From contig NZ_CBXV010000004.1 of assembly GCF_000820845.2 (NCBI RefSeq), forward strand, positions 124,001 to 188,000: a DNA stretch of 64,000 nt. The letters run 5' to 3'. This DNA comes from Pyrinomonas methylaliphatogenes (lineage in GTDB: Bacteria > Acidobacteriota > Blastocatellia > Pyrinomonadales > Pyrinomonadaceae). The stretch's first letter is position 1; each line of letters starts with the position of its first letter. A program made the position numbers and the translations under genes. Below the pieces are notes generated by a model, which ran no database searches, had not been told where the DNA came from, and was given only the letters and a program-made list of their open reading frames with translations. Of this stretch, positions 46,333-54,971 are shown piece after piece.

Positions 46333-47085
46333 TCAGCGACGCAGGAGACTGAACAAGCCGTACCAAGTCGTTTCGCGATTCTCCTCGTAGATCGCTTTGG
46401 TCAAGGGGAGTTTCATCGGACAGACGCGCACACAGTTCTGTGCATTGCCGCACTTGTGAATGCCGTCCTCTTCCATCAGCACCTGTAACCGATCATCGCG
46501 CGTCATCCTGCCGGTCGGATGCATGTTCATCAGACGGACCTGCGCGATCGCTTGCGGCCCGATATAGTTGCCATCGCCATATTGCGGGCAGGCTTCCAGA
46601 CAACAACCGCATGTCATGCACCGCGAGTAGGCGTAACGCTCTTCGACCTCTTCCTGTGACATGCGCGGCCCTGGACCGAGGTCGTAGGTCCCGTCTATTT
46701 CGATCCACGCTTTGATGCGCTTCAGATGATTGAACATCTCGGAGCGATCGACGACGAGATCGCGGACGTTCGGGAATTTCGACATCGGTTCGAGCGTGAT
46801 CGGTTGCTCTAACTGGTCCACCAAAGCGGAACATGATTGGCGCACGCGCCCGTTGATCACCATCGTGCAGATGCCGCAAACTTGCTCTAAGCAGTTCATC
46901 TCCCAGACGACGGGCGTGGTCGGTCGCCCGTCTTTGGTGACGGGGTTCTTCCTGATCTCCATCAAACAGGAGATGATGTTCATGTTCGGACGATATGGGA
47001 TGGCAAACTCCTCCCAGTATGGTTCTGAATGAGGATTGGCCCGCCGTCTGATCCGCAGTTCGATGAACTTCCTCTCTGTGCCCAT
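46333..47085 (-). CDS. sdhB: Succinate dehydrogenase iron-sulfur subunit
   Basis: 250 aa. [2Fe-2S] ligands in NCLEQVCGICTMVINGRVRQSC; the [4Fe-4S] and [3Fe-4S] ligands are in CMTCGCCLEACPQY and CGNAQNCVRVCPMKLP. The N-terminal half has IELRIRRRANPHSEPYWEEF and the substrate-side segment ISCLMEIRKNP. It carries electrons from the SdhA FAD to quinone. Gene order sdhC-sdhA-sdhB and the single cytochrome subunit match the Bacillus-type enzyme. It lies 28 bp after sdhA. Confidence 0.95.
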   Translation of the reverse strand: MGTERKFIELRIRRRANPHSEPYWEEFAIPYRPNMNIISCLMEIRKNPVTKDGRPTTPVVWEMNCLEQVCGICTMVINGRVRQSCSALVDQLEQPITLEPMSKFPNVRDLVVDRSEMFNHLKRIKAWIEIDGTYDLGPGPRMSQEEVEERYAYSRCMTCGCCLEACPQYGDGNYIGPQAIAQVRLMNMHPTGRMTRDDRLQVLMEEDGIHKCGNAQNCVRVCPMKLPLTKAIYEENRETTWYGLFSLLRR

Positions 47086-47113
47086 AAATCGCTCGTTTCT
47101 GCCTCCTAGCTTT

Positions 47114-48895
47114 TCATTTCGCTTTGCTATAGTCGCGCTTGCGCGGTTTGATCAGGCTCACATCGACCGGGATGTAGGAGAAGACCGGCCCTTCATCCGA
47201 ATACTCGGCGATGGTCGTCTTCAACCAGTTTTCATCGTCCCGCTCGGGGAATTCAGGCTTGTAGTGCGCGCCGCGAGACTCGTTGCGGTTGAGCGCGCCG
47301 AGCGTGATGACGCGCGCAAGCTGTAGCATGTTGTAGAGTTGACGCGCGTGCGGCAGCGCGTGCGTCGCCCACATGTTCGAATCGTTCAACGAGATGCGCT
47401 TGTAGCGGTCGAGAAGTTCGAGAAGTTTGTTGTCCGTCTCTTTGAGTTTGTCGTTGTAGCGGATGACGGTGACGTTTTCGGTCATCCACCGGCCCATCTC
47501 TTCGTGGATGGCGTACTGATTCTCCTTGCCAGTTTGACGGATGAGCCGTTCGTTGATCTCCTGCTGGCGTTTCACTTCATCCTCGTAGATCTTCGACCCT
47601 TCGGCTCCATTGCGTTCGATGCTTTTCGCGTACTCGATGGCCGCCGGAGCCGCGACGAAGCCGCCGTAGACGCAAGAGACCAAGGAGTTAGCGCCCAAGC
47701 GATTCGCGCCGTGAATCGAGAAGTCGCACTCGCCAGCGGCCAATAGACCCGGAATGTTGGTCCGCTGGTTGTAGTCGACCCACAGCCCGCCCATCGAGTA
47801 GTGAACGGCGGGGAAGATGCGCATCGGGACATGGCGCGGATCGTCGCCGACGAACATCTCGTAGATTTCGAGGATCGCGCCGAGCTTGCGGTTGAGCACC
47901 TCTTCTGGGATGTGCGTCAGGTCGAGGTAGACTTGATTCTTGCCGCCGACGCCATAGCCCTGCAAGCAGACCATGAAGATCTCGCGCGTCGCGATATCGC
48001 GCGGCACGAGGTTGCCATAGGCTGGATACTTCTCTTCGAGGAAGTACCAGCGCTCCTTTTCCGGGATCTCCTGCGGCGGGCGCGTGTCGCCCTTCTTGCG
48101 CGGCACCCAGATGCGCCCGCCCTCGCCGCGCGCCGATTCGGACATCAACCGGAGCTTATCCTCGCCCGGAATGGCCGTCGGATGGACCTGTATGAATTCG
48201 CCGTTGGCATAGCGCGCGCCCTGCTGGTAGCAGGCGCTGACGGCGCTGCCCGTGCAGACTTGCGAGTTGGTGGATTTGCCGAAGATCAAGCCGGGGCCGC
48301 CCGTCGCCATGATCACGGCATCGGCGGGGAAGGCTTTGACTTCGAGCGTCTGTCGGTTCATCGCGACGATGCCGCGACAGACTTGGTGGCTGTCAAGCAC
48401 GAGCGAGAGCATCTCCCACCCTTCATACTTCGTCACACGGCCCAGCGCTTCATATCGGCGCACCTGTTCATCGAGCGCGTAAAGAAGCTGTTGCCCAGTG
48501 GAAGCGCCAGCGAAAGCCGTGCGGTGGTGAAGGGTGCCGCCGAAGCGACGAAAATCGAGCAGCCCCTCTTTGGTGCGCGAAAACGGCACGCCCATCCGGT
48601 CGAAAAGGTAGATGATCGACGGGGCCATCTCGCACATCGCTTTGACCGGCGGTTGATCGGCGAGAAAGTCGCCGCCGTAGACTGTGTCGTCAAAATGCTT
48701 CCACGGCGAATCGCCTTCGCCCTTCGTGTTGACCGCCGCGTTGATGCCGCCTTGCGCGCAGACCGAGTGAGAGCGACGCACGGCGACGACCGAAAACAGA
48801 TCCACATGGTGGCCGGCCTCGGCGATCTTCATCGCCGCCGACAGCCCGGCCAGACCTCCACCGACGACAGCGATCTTGATATCATTCTTCGCCAT
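47114..48895 (-). CDS. sdhA: Succinate dehydrogenase flavoprotein subunit
   Basis: 593 aa. FAD-binding VVGGGLAGLSAAMKIAEAGHHV, HSVCAQGGINAAVNTKGEGDSPWKHFDDTVYGGDFL, the substrate-binding HPTAIPG and SESARGEGGRIWVP, PAVHYSMGGLWVDYN, and LFAAGE-like LLAAGECDFSIHGANRLGANSL. The HSVCAQGG loop is where the FAD-linking His normally lies. It oxidises succinate to fumarate in the TCA cycle. Only one base separates it from sdhC. Its C-terminus is highly basic (IKPRKRDYSKAK). Confidence 0.96.
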   Translation of the reverse strand: MAKNDIKIAVVGGGLAGLSAAMKIAEAGHHVDLFSVVAVRRSHSVCAQGGINAAVNTKGEGDSPWKHFDDTVYGGDFLADQPPVKAMCEMAPSIIYLFDRMGVPFSRTKEGLLDFRRFGGTLHHRTAFAGASTGQQLLYALDEQVRRYEALGRVTKYEGWEMLSLVLDSHQVCRGIVAMNRQTLEVKAFPADAVIMATGGPGLIFGKSTNSQVCTGSAVSACYQQGARYANGEFIQVHPTAIPGEDKLRLMSESARGEGGRIWVPRKKGDTRPPQEIPEKERWYFLEEKYPAYGNLVPRDIATREIFMVCLQGYGVGGKNQVYLDLTHIPEEVLNRKLGAILEIYEMFVGDDPRHVPMRIFPAVHYSMGGLWVDYNQRTNIPGLLAAGECDFSIHGANRLGANSLVSCVYGGFVAAPAAIEYAKSIERNGAEGSKIYEDEVKRQQEINERLIRQTGKENQYAIHEEMGRWMTENVTVIRYNDKLKETDNKLLELLDRYKRISLNDSNMWATHALPHARQLYNMLQLARVITLGALNRNESRGAHYKPEFPERDDENWLKTTIAEYSDEGPVFSYIPVDVSLIKPRKRDYSKAK

Positions 48896-48896
48896 A

Positions 48897-49571
48897 CTAG
48901 TAGATGATACCTCCCAGAAGTCCTCCCGGACGGATGAAGGCTACGGCTGCATTGAGGCCGACGAAAAGGAGCACAGCGCCGACCGCTAAGCAGGCGTAAC
49001 CGATGGCGCGTTGCGCGCTCGGCCCGATGATGATCCCCCAATCGACGAGAAAGAGCCAGAGGCCATTGGCCAAGTGCCAGACGGTCGCCGTGATCCCGAT
49101 GATGTAGATGACAAAGATCACAGGCATTTGAAATTCGCGCGATACGATGTAGAAAGCTTGATCGGGATGTGTCGCGACCGCTAGATCGTTCAGCCCGGGG
49201 ATCAACCCGAACCTGAAGTTGAGCACGTGAAAGGTGATGAAGAAGAAAAGGATAATCCCCGTAATGCGTTGAATCAAGTAGAACCAGTTACGCGCATAAG
49301 GATAATGCAAGTTGTTCGGGCGCATCTCCCAAGTGATCACCAAGCCATACACGGCATGGTAGATGAGCGGAATGAAGATGCCGAAGATCTCGATCAGCAA
49401 AATGTAGGGGATGTTCTGAATATCCGTGACCGCTTGATTGAACGCTTCGCTCCCGAGCATCGCTTTGGAGTTGGTGTAGAAATGTTCGAGCAGAAAGACG
49501 CCAAGCGGGACGATGCCCGAGAGTTGATGCAATTTGCGCAAGATGAAAGTGCGACTCGGATGTATGGCCAT
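48897..49571 (-). CDS. sdhC: Succinate dehydrogenase cytochrome b subunit (single-subunit, diheme type)
   Basis: 224 aa with five membrane helices. His residues for heme ligation appear in LHQLSGIVPLGVFLLEHF, LIYHAVYGLVITWEM, FFFITFHVLNFRF and TVWHLANGLWLFLVDWG. This is the one-gene, five-helix, two-heme type of Bacillus and related enzymes rather than the SdhC/SdhD pair of E. coli. It anchors SdhAB and hands electrons to quinone. First gene of the operon, with a good promoter about 45 bp upstream of its ATG. Confidence 0.93.
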   Translation of the reverse strand: MAIHPSRTFILRKLHQLSGIVPLGVFLLEHFYTNSKAMLGSEAFNQAVTDIQNIPYILLIEIFGIFIPLIYHAVYGLVITWEMRPNNLHYPYARNWFYLIQRITGIILFFFITFHVLNFRFGLIPGLNDLAVATHPDQAFYIVSREFQMPVIFVIYIIGITATVWHLANGLWLFLVDWGIIIGPSAQRAIGYACLAVGAVLLFVGLNAAVAFIRPGGLLGGIIY

Positions 49572-49614
49572 CTTACTTTCTCCGTCGAATGAACCTCTGA
49601 ATCAAGCGCCGCGG

Positions 49615-49643
49615 ATTATACGCAGCTCTTTGCGCCATCACAA
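49615..49643 (-). promoter_or_regulatory. Promoter of sdhCAB
   Basis: On the minus strand TTGTGA (49643-49638), 17 bases, TATAAT (49620-49615). The leader before the sdhC ATG at 49571 would be about 35-40 nt. Confidence 0.65.
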
Positions 49644-49723
49644 GCGATGCTCGGCAAGATACGGCTTCGCCTGCCTTAACTAAGTTTAAGCGATAAGGGT
49701 TAATTAGGTAAAATGAAAAAAGC

Positions 49724-49752
49724 TGAGGAAGAATCTAATCGATTCTTATAAT
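49724..49752 (+). promoter_or_regulatory. Promoter of the lysR-type gene, probably leaderless, with a small palindrome
   Basis: TATAAT (49747-49752) stands four bases before the GTG start at 49757; a weak TGAGGA lies 17 bp upstream. GAATC-TAATC-GATTC (49731-49745), an inverted repeat, sits against the -10 box and may be an autoregulatory site. Confidence 0.45.
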
Positions 49753-49756
49753 CGGG

Positions 49757-50653
49757 GTGCAGATCGAAACGCTCAAAATCTTCTGCGATCTCGTCGAAAC
49801 CCGCAGCTTCTCGCAGGCGGCGGAGCGCAACCTCATCACGCAATCGGCCGTCAGTCAACAGGTGCGCGCGCTCGAAGAACGGTTCCGTCGCCGGCTTCTC
49901 GAGCGCGTGCGTGGGCGGCGTGATATCCGCCTGACCGCTGCGGGTGAAGCCTTCTATGAAGAGTGTCGCAAGGTGCTCGCCGCTTACGAAAATCTGGAAG
50001 AACGGATGCGTTCGCTGACCGAGACGGTCAGCGGCGTGGTGCGCGTCGCGACCGTCTATAGCATCGGGTTACATGAGCTTCCGCCTGCGGTGCGCCGCTT
50101 TATGACGCTCTATCCCGAAGCCAAGATCGATCTCGAGTACAGCCGCACGACGCGCATTGTGCGCGATGTATTGAGCGGCGCCGTCGATCTCGGCATCGTC
50201 GCCTATCCGGAGAAGAGGCGCGGCCTCGAGGTGGTCCCGTTGCCGGGAGATAGGCTCGTGCTCATCTGTCCGCCCGGACATCCCCTATCCAAGCGGCGAA
50301 TGGTCAATGCGAAGGATCTCGATGGCGAAGGGTTCATCCTCTTCGAGCGCGACATCCCGACACGGCGGGCAACCGATCGTATCCTCCGTTCTTATGGCGT
50401 AAAGGTAAGGCGCGTGATCGAATTCGACAACATCGAAACGATCAAGCGAGCCGTCGAGGTCGGCATGGGGCTGGCGATCGTCCCGCGTCCGAGCGTGCTC
50501 GATGAACAGAAGAGCGGGCAATTGGCTGTCGTCGCTTTGGCCGAGCCCGAGTGGACTCGTTCGGTCGGGGTCATCTACCGTAGCGATCGCGCGCTGAGTA
50601 CGGCGGCGAGAAAGTTCATCGATCTGCTGGTCGAAGGATCGGAAACAAAATAG
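49757..50653 (+). CDS. LysR-family transcriptional regulator
   Basis: 298 aa starting with GTG. N-terminal winged HTH (LKIFCDLVETRSFSQAAERNLITQSAVSQQVRALEERF, about 6-43) and a periplasmic-binding-like effector domain (VRVATVYSIGLHELPPAV, LDLGIVAYPE-type VDLGIVAYPEKRRG, VGMGLAIVPRPSV). It resembles CysB/CbbR-like LysR proteins in the effector fold, but the ligand cannot be named. It is divergent from sdhCAB, 185 bp away, so control of sdh is possible. The sulfate genes lie 4 kb downstream and are another candidate target. Confidence 0.92.
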   Translation: MQIETLKIFCDLVETRSFSQAAERNLITQSAVSQQVRALEERFRRRLLERVRGRRDIRLTAAGEAFYEECRKVLAAYENLEERMRSLTETVSGVVRVATVYSIGLHELPPAVRRFMTLYPEAKIDLEYSRTTRIVRDVLSGAVDLGIVAYPEKRRGLEVVPLPGDRLVLICPPGHPLSKRRMVNAKDLDGEGFILFERDIPTRRATDRILRSYGVKVRRVIEFDNIETIKRAVEVGMGLAIVPRPSVLDEQKSGQLAVVALAEPEWTRSVGVIYRSDRALSTAARKFIDLLVEGSETK

Positions 50654-50844
50654 AGTGCTCGACGTAAAGAGGCGTTGGGGAGATGTGTTGAAAGAGGGGC
50701 GATCGATGGGCGGCGCTGCGGAAGATCAGCCTCGCCGAGCCTCATCCGTCAAGAATGGGGCGCCGGAACTTGGAGTTGGAGAGGGTGTCGAACTCGCCTG
50801 CGATGATGAAAGCGCGCAACGCGCTCCGATCGAGGACTTCGCTT

Positions 50845-51258
50845 TTACCCGTCCGTTATTCTCTTGAGGATGGAGCGCAGATGGGGCGCGATCGAACGTA
50901 ATTCATCCCTGTGCGCTTCGGTCAAGCGCTCCAAGATGGCCGTGCCTTTCGGCGTCAGCCTAACGCGGACCTTCCTTCGGTCTTCGCGATCGCGCTCGCG
51001 CCTGACCAATCCCATGCGCGCTAATCTGTTGATTAGACCGACGGCGCTGTGATGTTTGATCTGTAGACGCTCGGCGAGCTCACCGTTGGTGATCGAATCG
51101 CTTCCCGCCCCTCTGATCGCCAATAGCGCTTGATGTTGCTGCGGAGTCAGACCGACTGTCCGCGCCGCCTCTTCGCTGAATTTGAGGAAGCGGCGCAAAG
51201 CATGGCGGAATGAGGCGAGCGCTTCGTACTCCTCTTTCTTCAAGGACCGTCTGCTCAT
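50845..51258 (-). CDS. MarR-family transcriptional regulator
   Basis: 137 aa from ATG 51258; the open frame to 51393 would run through the divergent promoter and is rejected. Winged HTH: VGLTPQQHQALLAIRG, TNGELAERLQIKHHSAVGLINRLARMGLVRRERDREDRRKVRVRLTPKG. The DR(E)DRRKVRVRLT wing is typical. MarR proteins bind short palindromes as dimers. A palindrome fills the -35/-10 spacer of the divergent ClC gene, which is probably its target. Confidence 0.92.
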   Translation of the reverse strand: MSRRSLKKEEYEALASFRHALRRFLKFSEEAARTVGLTPQQHQALLAIRGAGSDSITNGELAERLQIKHHSAVGLINRLARMGLVRRERDREDRRKVRVRLTPKGTAILERLTEAHRDELRSIAPHLRSILKRITDG

Positions 51259-51308
51259 CACTTCAACCGTTAGCGAGGGCGCGCGACAGATGTTACCATT
51301 GGCGCGTT

Positions 51309-51337
51309 TTGATTTACGTCGTACTACGACATATAAT
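51309..51337 (+). promoter_or_regulatory. ClC gene promoter with a MarR-type operator in the spacer
   Basis: TTGATT (51309-51314), 17 bases, TATAAT (51332-51337). The spacer is occupied by TA-C-GTCGTA-C-TACGAC-A-TA, with perfect 6-bp arms (51318-51330). The ATG at 51348 is 10 bases after the -10 box, implying a leader of a few bases or none. The neighbouring marR gene points the other way. Confidence 0.75.
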
Positions 51338-51347
51338 TGAACACCGT

Positions 51348-53204
51348 ATGTCACTGGAAACGCAAGCGCAAAGAGCATCCGATCGTCTCTCAACGCTCGA
51401 TCTCGATCAACTGAGCGCCTTTCGGTTGCTGCCGATCTCGGCGCTGGCGGCGCTGATCGGCATCAGCGCCGGTTTTATCGCCTACGGGCTCTATCTGCTC
51501 ATCGCCATCGTCAGCAATCTGGTCTTCTTCCATCGTTGGGGGTTAGAGATCCCTGATCTGCGGTCCAATCCGCTGGGCCTGTGGCTCGTCATCGTCCCGG
51601 CTTTGGGCGGTCTCGTCGTCGGTTTGATGGCCAAGTACGGCACGCCGAAGATCCGCGGGCATGGGATACCCGAGGCGATGGAGGCTGTGCTCGTCAACCG
51701 CAGTCGCATCCCGCCGCGCGTCGCGCTTTTGAAACCGATTTCGGTCGCCATCTCGATCGGCACCGGTGGCCCATTTGGGGCAGAAGGGCCGATCATCCAA
51801 ACGGGCGGCGCGTTCGGATCGCTGATCGGGCAGATCATTCACACGACGGCTGCTGAACGCAAAGTGCTTCTCGCGTGCGGGGCGGCAGCGGGCATGGCCG
51901 CCATCTTCAGCAGTCCCATCGCCGCCGTGATCCTGGCGATCGAACTGCTACTCTTCGAGTTCAAGTCGCGTTCTTTCATTCCGCTCGTGATCGCGACGAC
52001 ACTCGCGACCGCCGTCCGTTTTCAACTGATGGGGCGCGGGCCGCTCTTCAAAATCGGCGCTATCGATTTCGGCATCCCGCACGCCATCCCCTTCTACGCG
52101 CTGCTCGGGCTGGTCTCCGGCTTGAGCGCCGTCGCGTTGAGCCGTGCGCTCTACTGGATCGAAGATCAGTTTGAACGCCTTCCCCTAGATGAAATGTGGT
52201 GGCCCGCAATCGGAGGCTTGGGGTTGGGCTTGATTGGCCTCGTCTTTCCGCGCGCGCTTGGCGTCGGTTATGGGACCATTTCGGACATACTGAGCGGGCG
52301 TTTCGCTCTCGAGATGCTTCTCCTCATCATCGTCTTCAAAAGCTTGGCGCTTCTTATCTCTTTGGGTTCCGGAACGTCGGGCGGTCTGCTCGCGCCGATG
52401 TTCTTGATCGGCGCGGCGATCGGCGGCAGTTTCGCTTCCATCATTAACCTGATCTTTCCGGCGGCGCATCTATCTCCGGGGGCGTTCGCGCTGGCGAGCA
52501 TGGCGGCGACTTTCGGCGCCGCTTCGCGCGCGACTTTCACCTTCATCATCTTCGCTTTCGAGATCACGCGCGACTACGATTCCGTGTTGCCGCTCATGAT
52601 AGCGAGCGTCATCGCCGATGGGATAGCGCTCGTTTTGATGAAACACTCGATCATGACTGAAAAGCTGGCCCGGCGCGGCTTGCGCGTTCATCAAGAGTAT
52701 GAGCCGGACATCTTGCAACAAGTCACGGTCGCCGAAGTTATGGATCGCACGCCCCCGACCGTTCCGCCGCAGATGAGATTGAGCGAGCTGGCGCGTATGA
52801 TCGGCAGCGGCGACGCTTCCTTGAGCAAACATCAAGCGTTGCCGATCGTCGATGAAGAGCGCCGCTTGCTCGGCATCATCACGCGCGGCGACATCCTGCG
52901 CGCCGTCTCCGAACGCGATCCGGAAAAGACCACCGTGCTCGAAGCGGGAAGCACCGATCTCGTCGTCGCCTATGAAGACGAAACAGTGCACGAAGCGGTG
53001 GCGAAGATGCTTCGCCACAACATCGGTCGCTTGCCCGTCGTCAGCCGGAGTCAGCCCGATATTCTGACCGGCTACATCGGACGCGCGGAAGTCTTAAAGG
53101 CAAGGCTCTACAAGCTGCACGAAGAGCACGTGCGCCAGCCGGGATGGATTCGGCGTCGGCTTTACTTGCGCGCTCTGGCTCGTGCGGCGCGCGCGCGCCG
53201 ATAG
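51348..53204 (+). CDS. ClC-family chloride channel/transporter with two CBS domains
   Basis: 618 aa from ATG 51348; an open frame extends upstream to 51210 over marR but is not used. About 10-11 membrane helices hold the anion-path motifs GHGIPEAM (in place of GSGIP), GAEGPIIQTGG with the gating Glu, and GSGTSGGLLAPMFLIGAAIGG. The cytoplasmic C-terminus has a CBS pair (VAEVMDRTPPTVPPQM to about residue 520, then STDLVVAYEDETVHEAVAKMLRHNIGRLPVV) and a basic tail. The gating Glu suggests H+/Cl- exchange, though channel behaviour cannot be excluded. Confidence 0.93.
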   Translation: MSLETQAQRASDRLSTLDLDQLSAFRLLPISALAALIGISAGFIAYGLYLLIAIVSNLVFFHRWGLEIPDLRSNPLGLWLVIVPALGGLVVGLMAKYGTPKIRGHGIPEAMEAVLVNRSRIPPRVALLKPISVAISIGTGGPFGAEGPIIQTGGAFGSLIGQIIHTTAAERKVLLACGAAAGMAAIFSSPIAAVILAIELLLFEFKSRSFIPLVIATTLATAVRFQLMGRGPLFKIGAIDFGIPHAIPFYALLGLVSGLSAVALSRALYWIEDQFERLPLDEMWWPAIGGLGLGLIGLVFPRALGVGYGTISDILSGRFALEMLLLIIVFKSLALLISLGSGTSGGLLAPMFLIGAAIGGSFASIINLIFPAAHLSPGAFALASMAATFGAASRATFTFIIFAFEITRDYDSVLPLMIASVIADGIALVLMKHSIMTEKLARRGLRVHQEYEPDILQQVTVAEVMDRTPPTVPPQMRLSELARMIGSGDASLSKHQALPIVDEERRLLGIITRGDILRAVSERDPEKTTVLEAGSTDLVVAYEDETVHEAVAKMLRHNIGRLPVVSRSQPDILTGYIGRAEVLKARLYKLHEEHVRQPGWIRRRLYLRALARAARARR

Positions 53205-53475
53205 ATACTCGCACGGCTCTGAACGATCGGATCTGGTGTCAGGGATACACGACGCGCCGTTCGGATGAAATCGCTGCTAAAATCGGGCGTTGTACGAGGC
53301 AAGAGGCTTTGCTTGTTCTCCTTGCGGCTTGGAGAATCGTTGCAGATCTAGGAGGCGGGAGAGGCGGCGCGCTGGGGCGCTCGAAGCTGGCCGATGGGTT
53401 TGCCATGAAAATTTTTCAGCGAACTGTTGAGTCGCAGCCCGCTCAGATCGAATTCAATCCCGACGAGCGTGTGCC

Positions 53476-53970
53476 ATGAAAAGCCTAAGCGAGCTGTTGA
53501 ACTTACACAGAGATTTGGATGCCTTATTCTTTGCGCATCAATCAGCATTGTTGCGTTTCGAATTCGATAAAGCTTTGAAGCTTTTGGAAAGGTATGAAAG
53601 TCTTCTTCTGCGGCACATTCGGGATGAAGAGGAGTTACTGTTCCCGATCTATTCGGAACGCGCCGAGGTCATCAAGGGTGGAAGGATAGAACTATTTCTC
53701 AACGAACATTACAAGATGAAAGAGTTGGTCAAACTTTTCAAAGAAGAGATCTCAACGCTTTCAAGCGAACCAAATCCCGATGCGAAAGTGATTCTGCTTT
53801 TAGACGGCCAATCGTTCTTCAAACGTTTGTGTGGTCATCATGATAAAAGAGAAGCTGAGTTCCTGTACCCGGCATTGGATCGCGTTACGACAGATCGCGA
53901 AAAGTATGATCTATTGAACCGCATCGCCTGTTCCTTCCCGGTCGCTGAGCGGAGTCAGGCCGAAAGTTGA
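53476..53970 (+). CDS. Hemerythrin-like domain protein
   Basis: 164 aa. Ligand-type residues appear as HRDLDALFFAH (near 11-21), RHIRDEEELLFPIYSE (near 46-61), EHYKMKELVKLF (near 79) and GHHDKREAEFLYPALD (near 120-135). This is a four-helix bundle expected to bind a non-heme di-iron centre and O2, or serve in Fe, NO or redox sensing. The codons are clearly more AT-rich than the neighbours, which suggests acquisition from elsewhere. It stands alone: 271 bp of sequence upstream and 258 bp downstream hold no gene I can support. Confidence 0.85.
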   Translation: MKSLSELLNLHRDLDALFFAHQSALLRFEFDKALKLLERYESLLLRHIRDEEELLFPIYSERAEVIKGGRIELFLNEHYKMKELVKLFKEEISTLSSEPNPDAKVILLLDGQSFFKRLCGHHDKREAEFLYPALDRVTTDREKYDLLNRIACSFPVAERSQAES

Positions 53971-54170
53971 AGTCGTATCTGGAGCTGTCAAGCTCAGAGA
54001 TAAGTTCCAACTTCAAGCGCGCGCGGTTGACTTTATGAGACCACTCCTTGACAAACTCTGTCAGAGATGGGTTCCAGTTTCGAACGTGCGTGATGGATCA
54101 GCGGCATGCGGATCAAGCATCGGGTTGGAGCGCAGCTTTGGAGTGAGCGGTTTGCTGGATAAAGCCATTG

Positions 54171-54217
54171 AGAAGGAAGAACGCAGCTCATCTCTCTCGA
54201 GAAAGACGAGCTGCGTT
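54171..54217 (-). terminator. Terminator candidate after cysC
   Basis: AACGCAGCTC (54180-54189) and GAGCTGCGTT (54208-54217) form a perfect 10-bp stem, loop 18. On the minus strand CTTCCTTCT follows. It sits 12 bp after the cysC stop. Confidence 0.55.
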
Positions 54218-54228
54218 GGTGCGAATGT

Positions 54229-54837
54229 TCAGCAATCGACGAGGGCCTCCTGCTCGCTTTCGAGTTCGGCGGTCGCCGTCGGCACCAAACCGCGCCGTTC
54301 AAGCTCGGCGATGATCCGCGCGGCGCTCGTTTCGACCGATTCGCGATCGGTCTCGACCAGAACCTCGGGCGCGAGCGGTTCTTCATAGGGATCGGATACG
54401 CCGGTGAAATTGGGGATCTCGCCAGCCAAAGCTTTCTTGTAGAGCCCCTTCACGTCGCGTTGGGCCAGCACTTCGAGCGGGCACTTGACGTAAATTTCGA
54501 TGAAATCGGCGCCGTCCCGTTCGATCGCTTCGCGCACTTCGCGGCGCACGTCGCGGTACGGTGAGATCGCCGCCGAGATGGCGACCACGCCATTTCGCGA
54601 CAGCAGACGGCAAACGTAGCCTATGCGCCTGATGTTCGTATCGCGATCTTCTTTGGAAAATCCCAATCCCTTAGACAGGTTGGTGCGCACTTCGTCGCCA
54701 TCGAGGATCTCGACGCGCAATCCGCGCGCGCGTAGTTCGGTCGCGACCCTTGAGGCGAGCGTCGTCTTTCCAGCGCCTGATAATCCAGTGAACCAGAGCG
54801 TAAAACCTCTATGTAACGTCATTTTTCGAAACTCCAA
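54229..54837 (-). CDS. cysC: Adenylylsulfate kinase
   Basis: 202 aa. P-loop [104 protein letters not shown]. It phosphorylates adenylylsulfate (APS) to PAPS. It is the third gene of cobA-sat-cysC, 135 bp after sat. Presence of an APS kinase points to PAPS use in reduction or sulfation; no PAPS reductase or sulfite reductase is in the window. Confidence 0.95.
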   Translation of the reverse strand: MEFRKMTLHRGFTLWFTGLSGAGKTTLASRVATELRARGLRVEILDGDEVRTNLSKGLGFSKEDRDTNIRRIGYVCRLLSRNGVVAISAAISPYRDVRREVREAIERDGADFIEIYVKCPLEVLAQRDVKGLYKKALAGEIPNFTGVSDPYEEPLAPEVLVETDRESVETSAARIIAELERRGLVPTATAELESEQEALVDC

Positions 54838-54971
54838 TCGACTTTAAAGGTTTGCGAAGATTCTGGCGGCGGGCTCATCGCCACATGCGGAAACGGTGCG
54901 CGTCTAGTTTTTGGTGATAAGCCCGCCAGAATTCGTGAACGTTAGGATTCGAGCGCGGGATCCGCGGAGCA

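Noticed and set aside
47801-48907. 368-codon open frame on the plus strand
   Set aside because: Complete antisense of sdhA, which is unmistakable by motifs.
50655-50867. 70-codon plus-strand frame after the lysR-type gene
   Set aside because: No recognisable domain, low-complexity charged composition, overlaps the end of marR, no good ribosome site.
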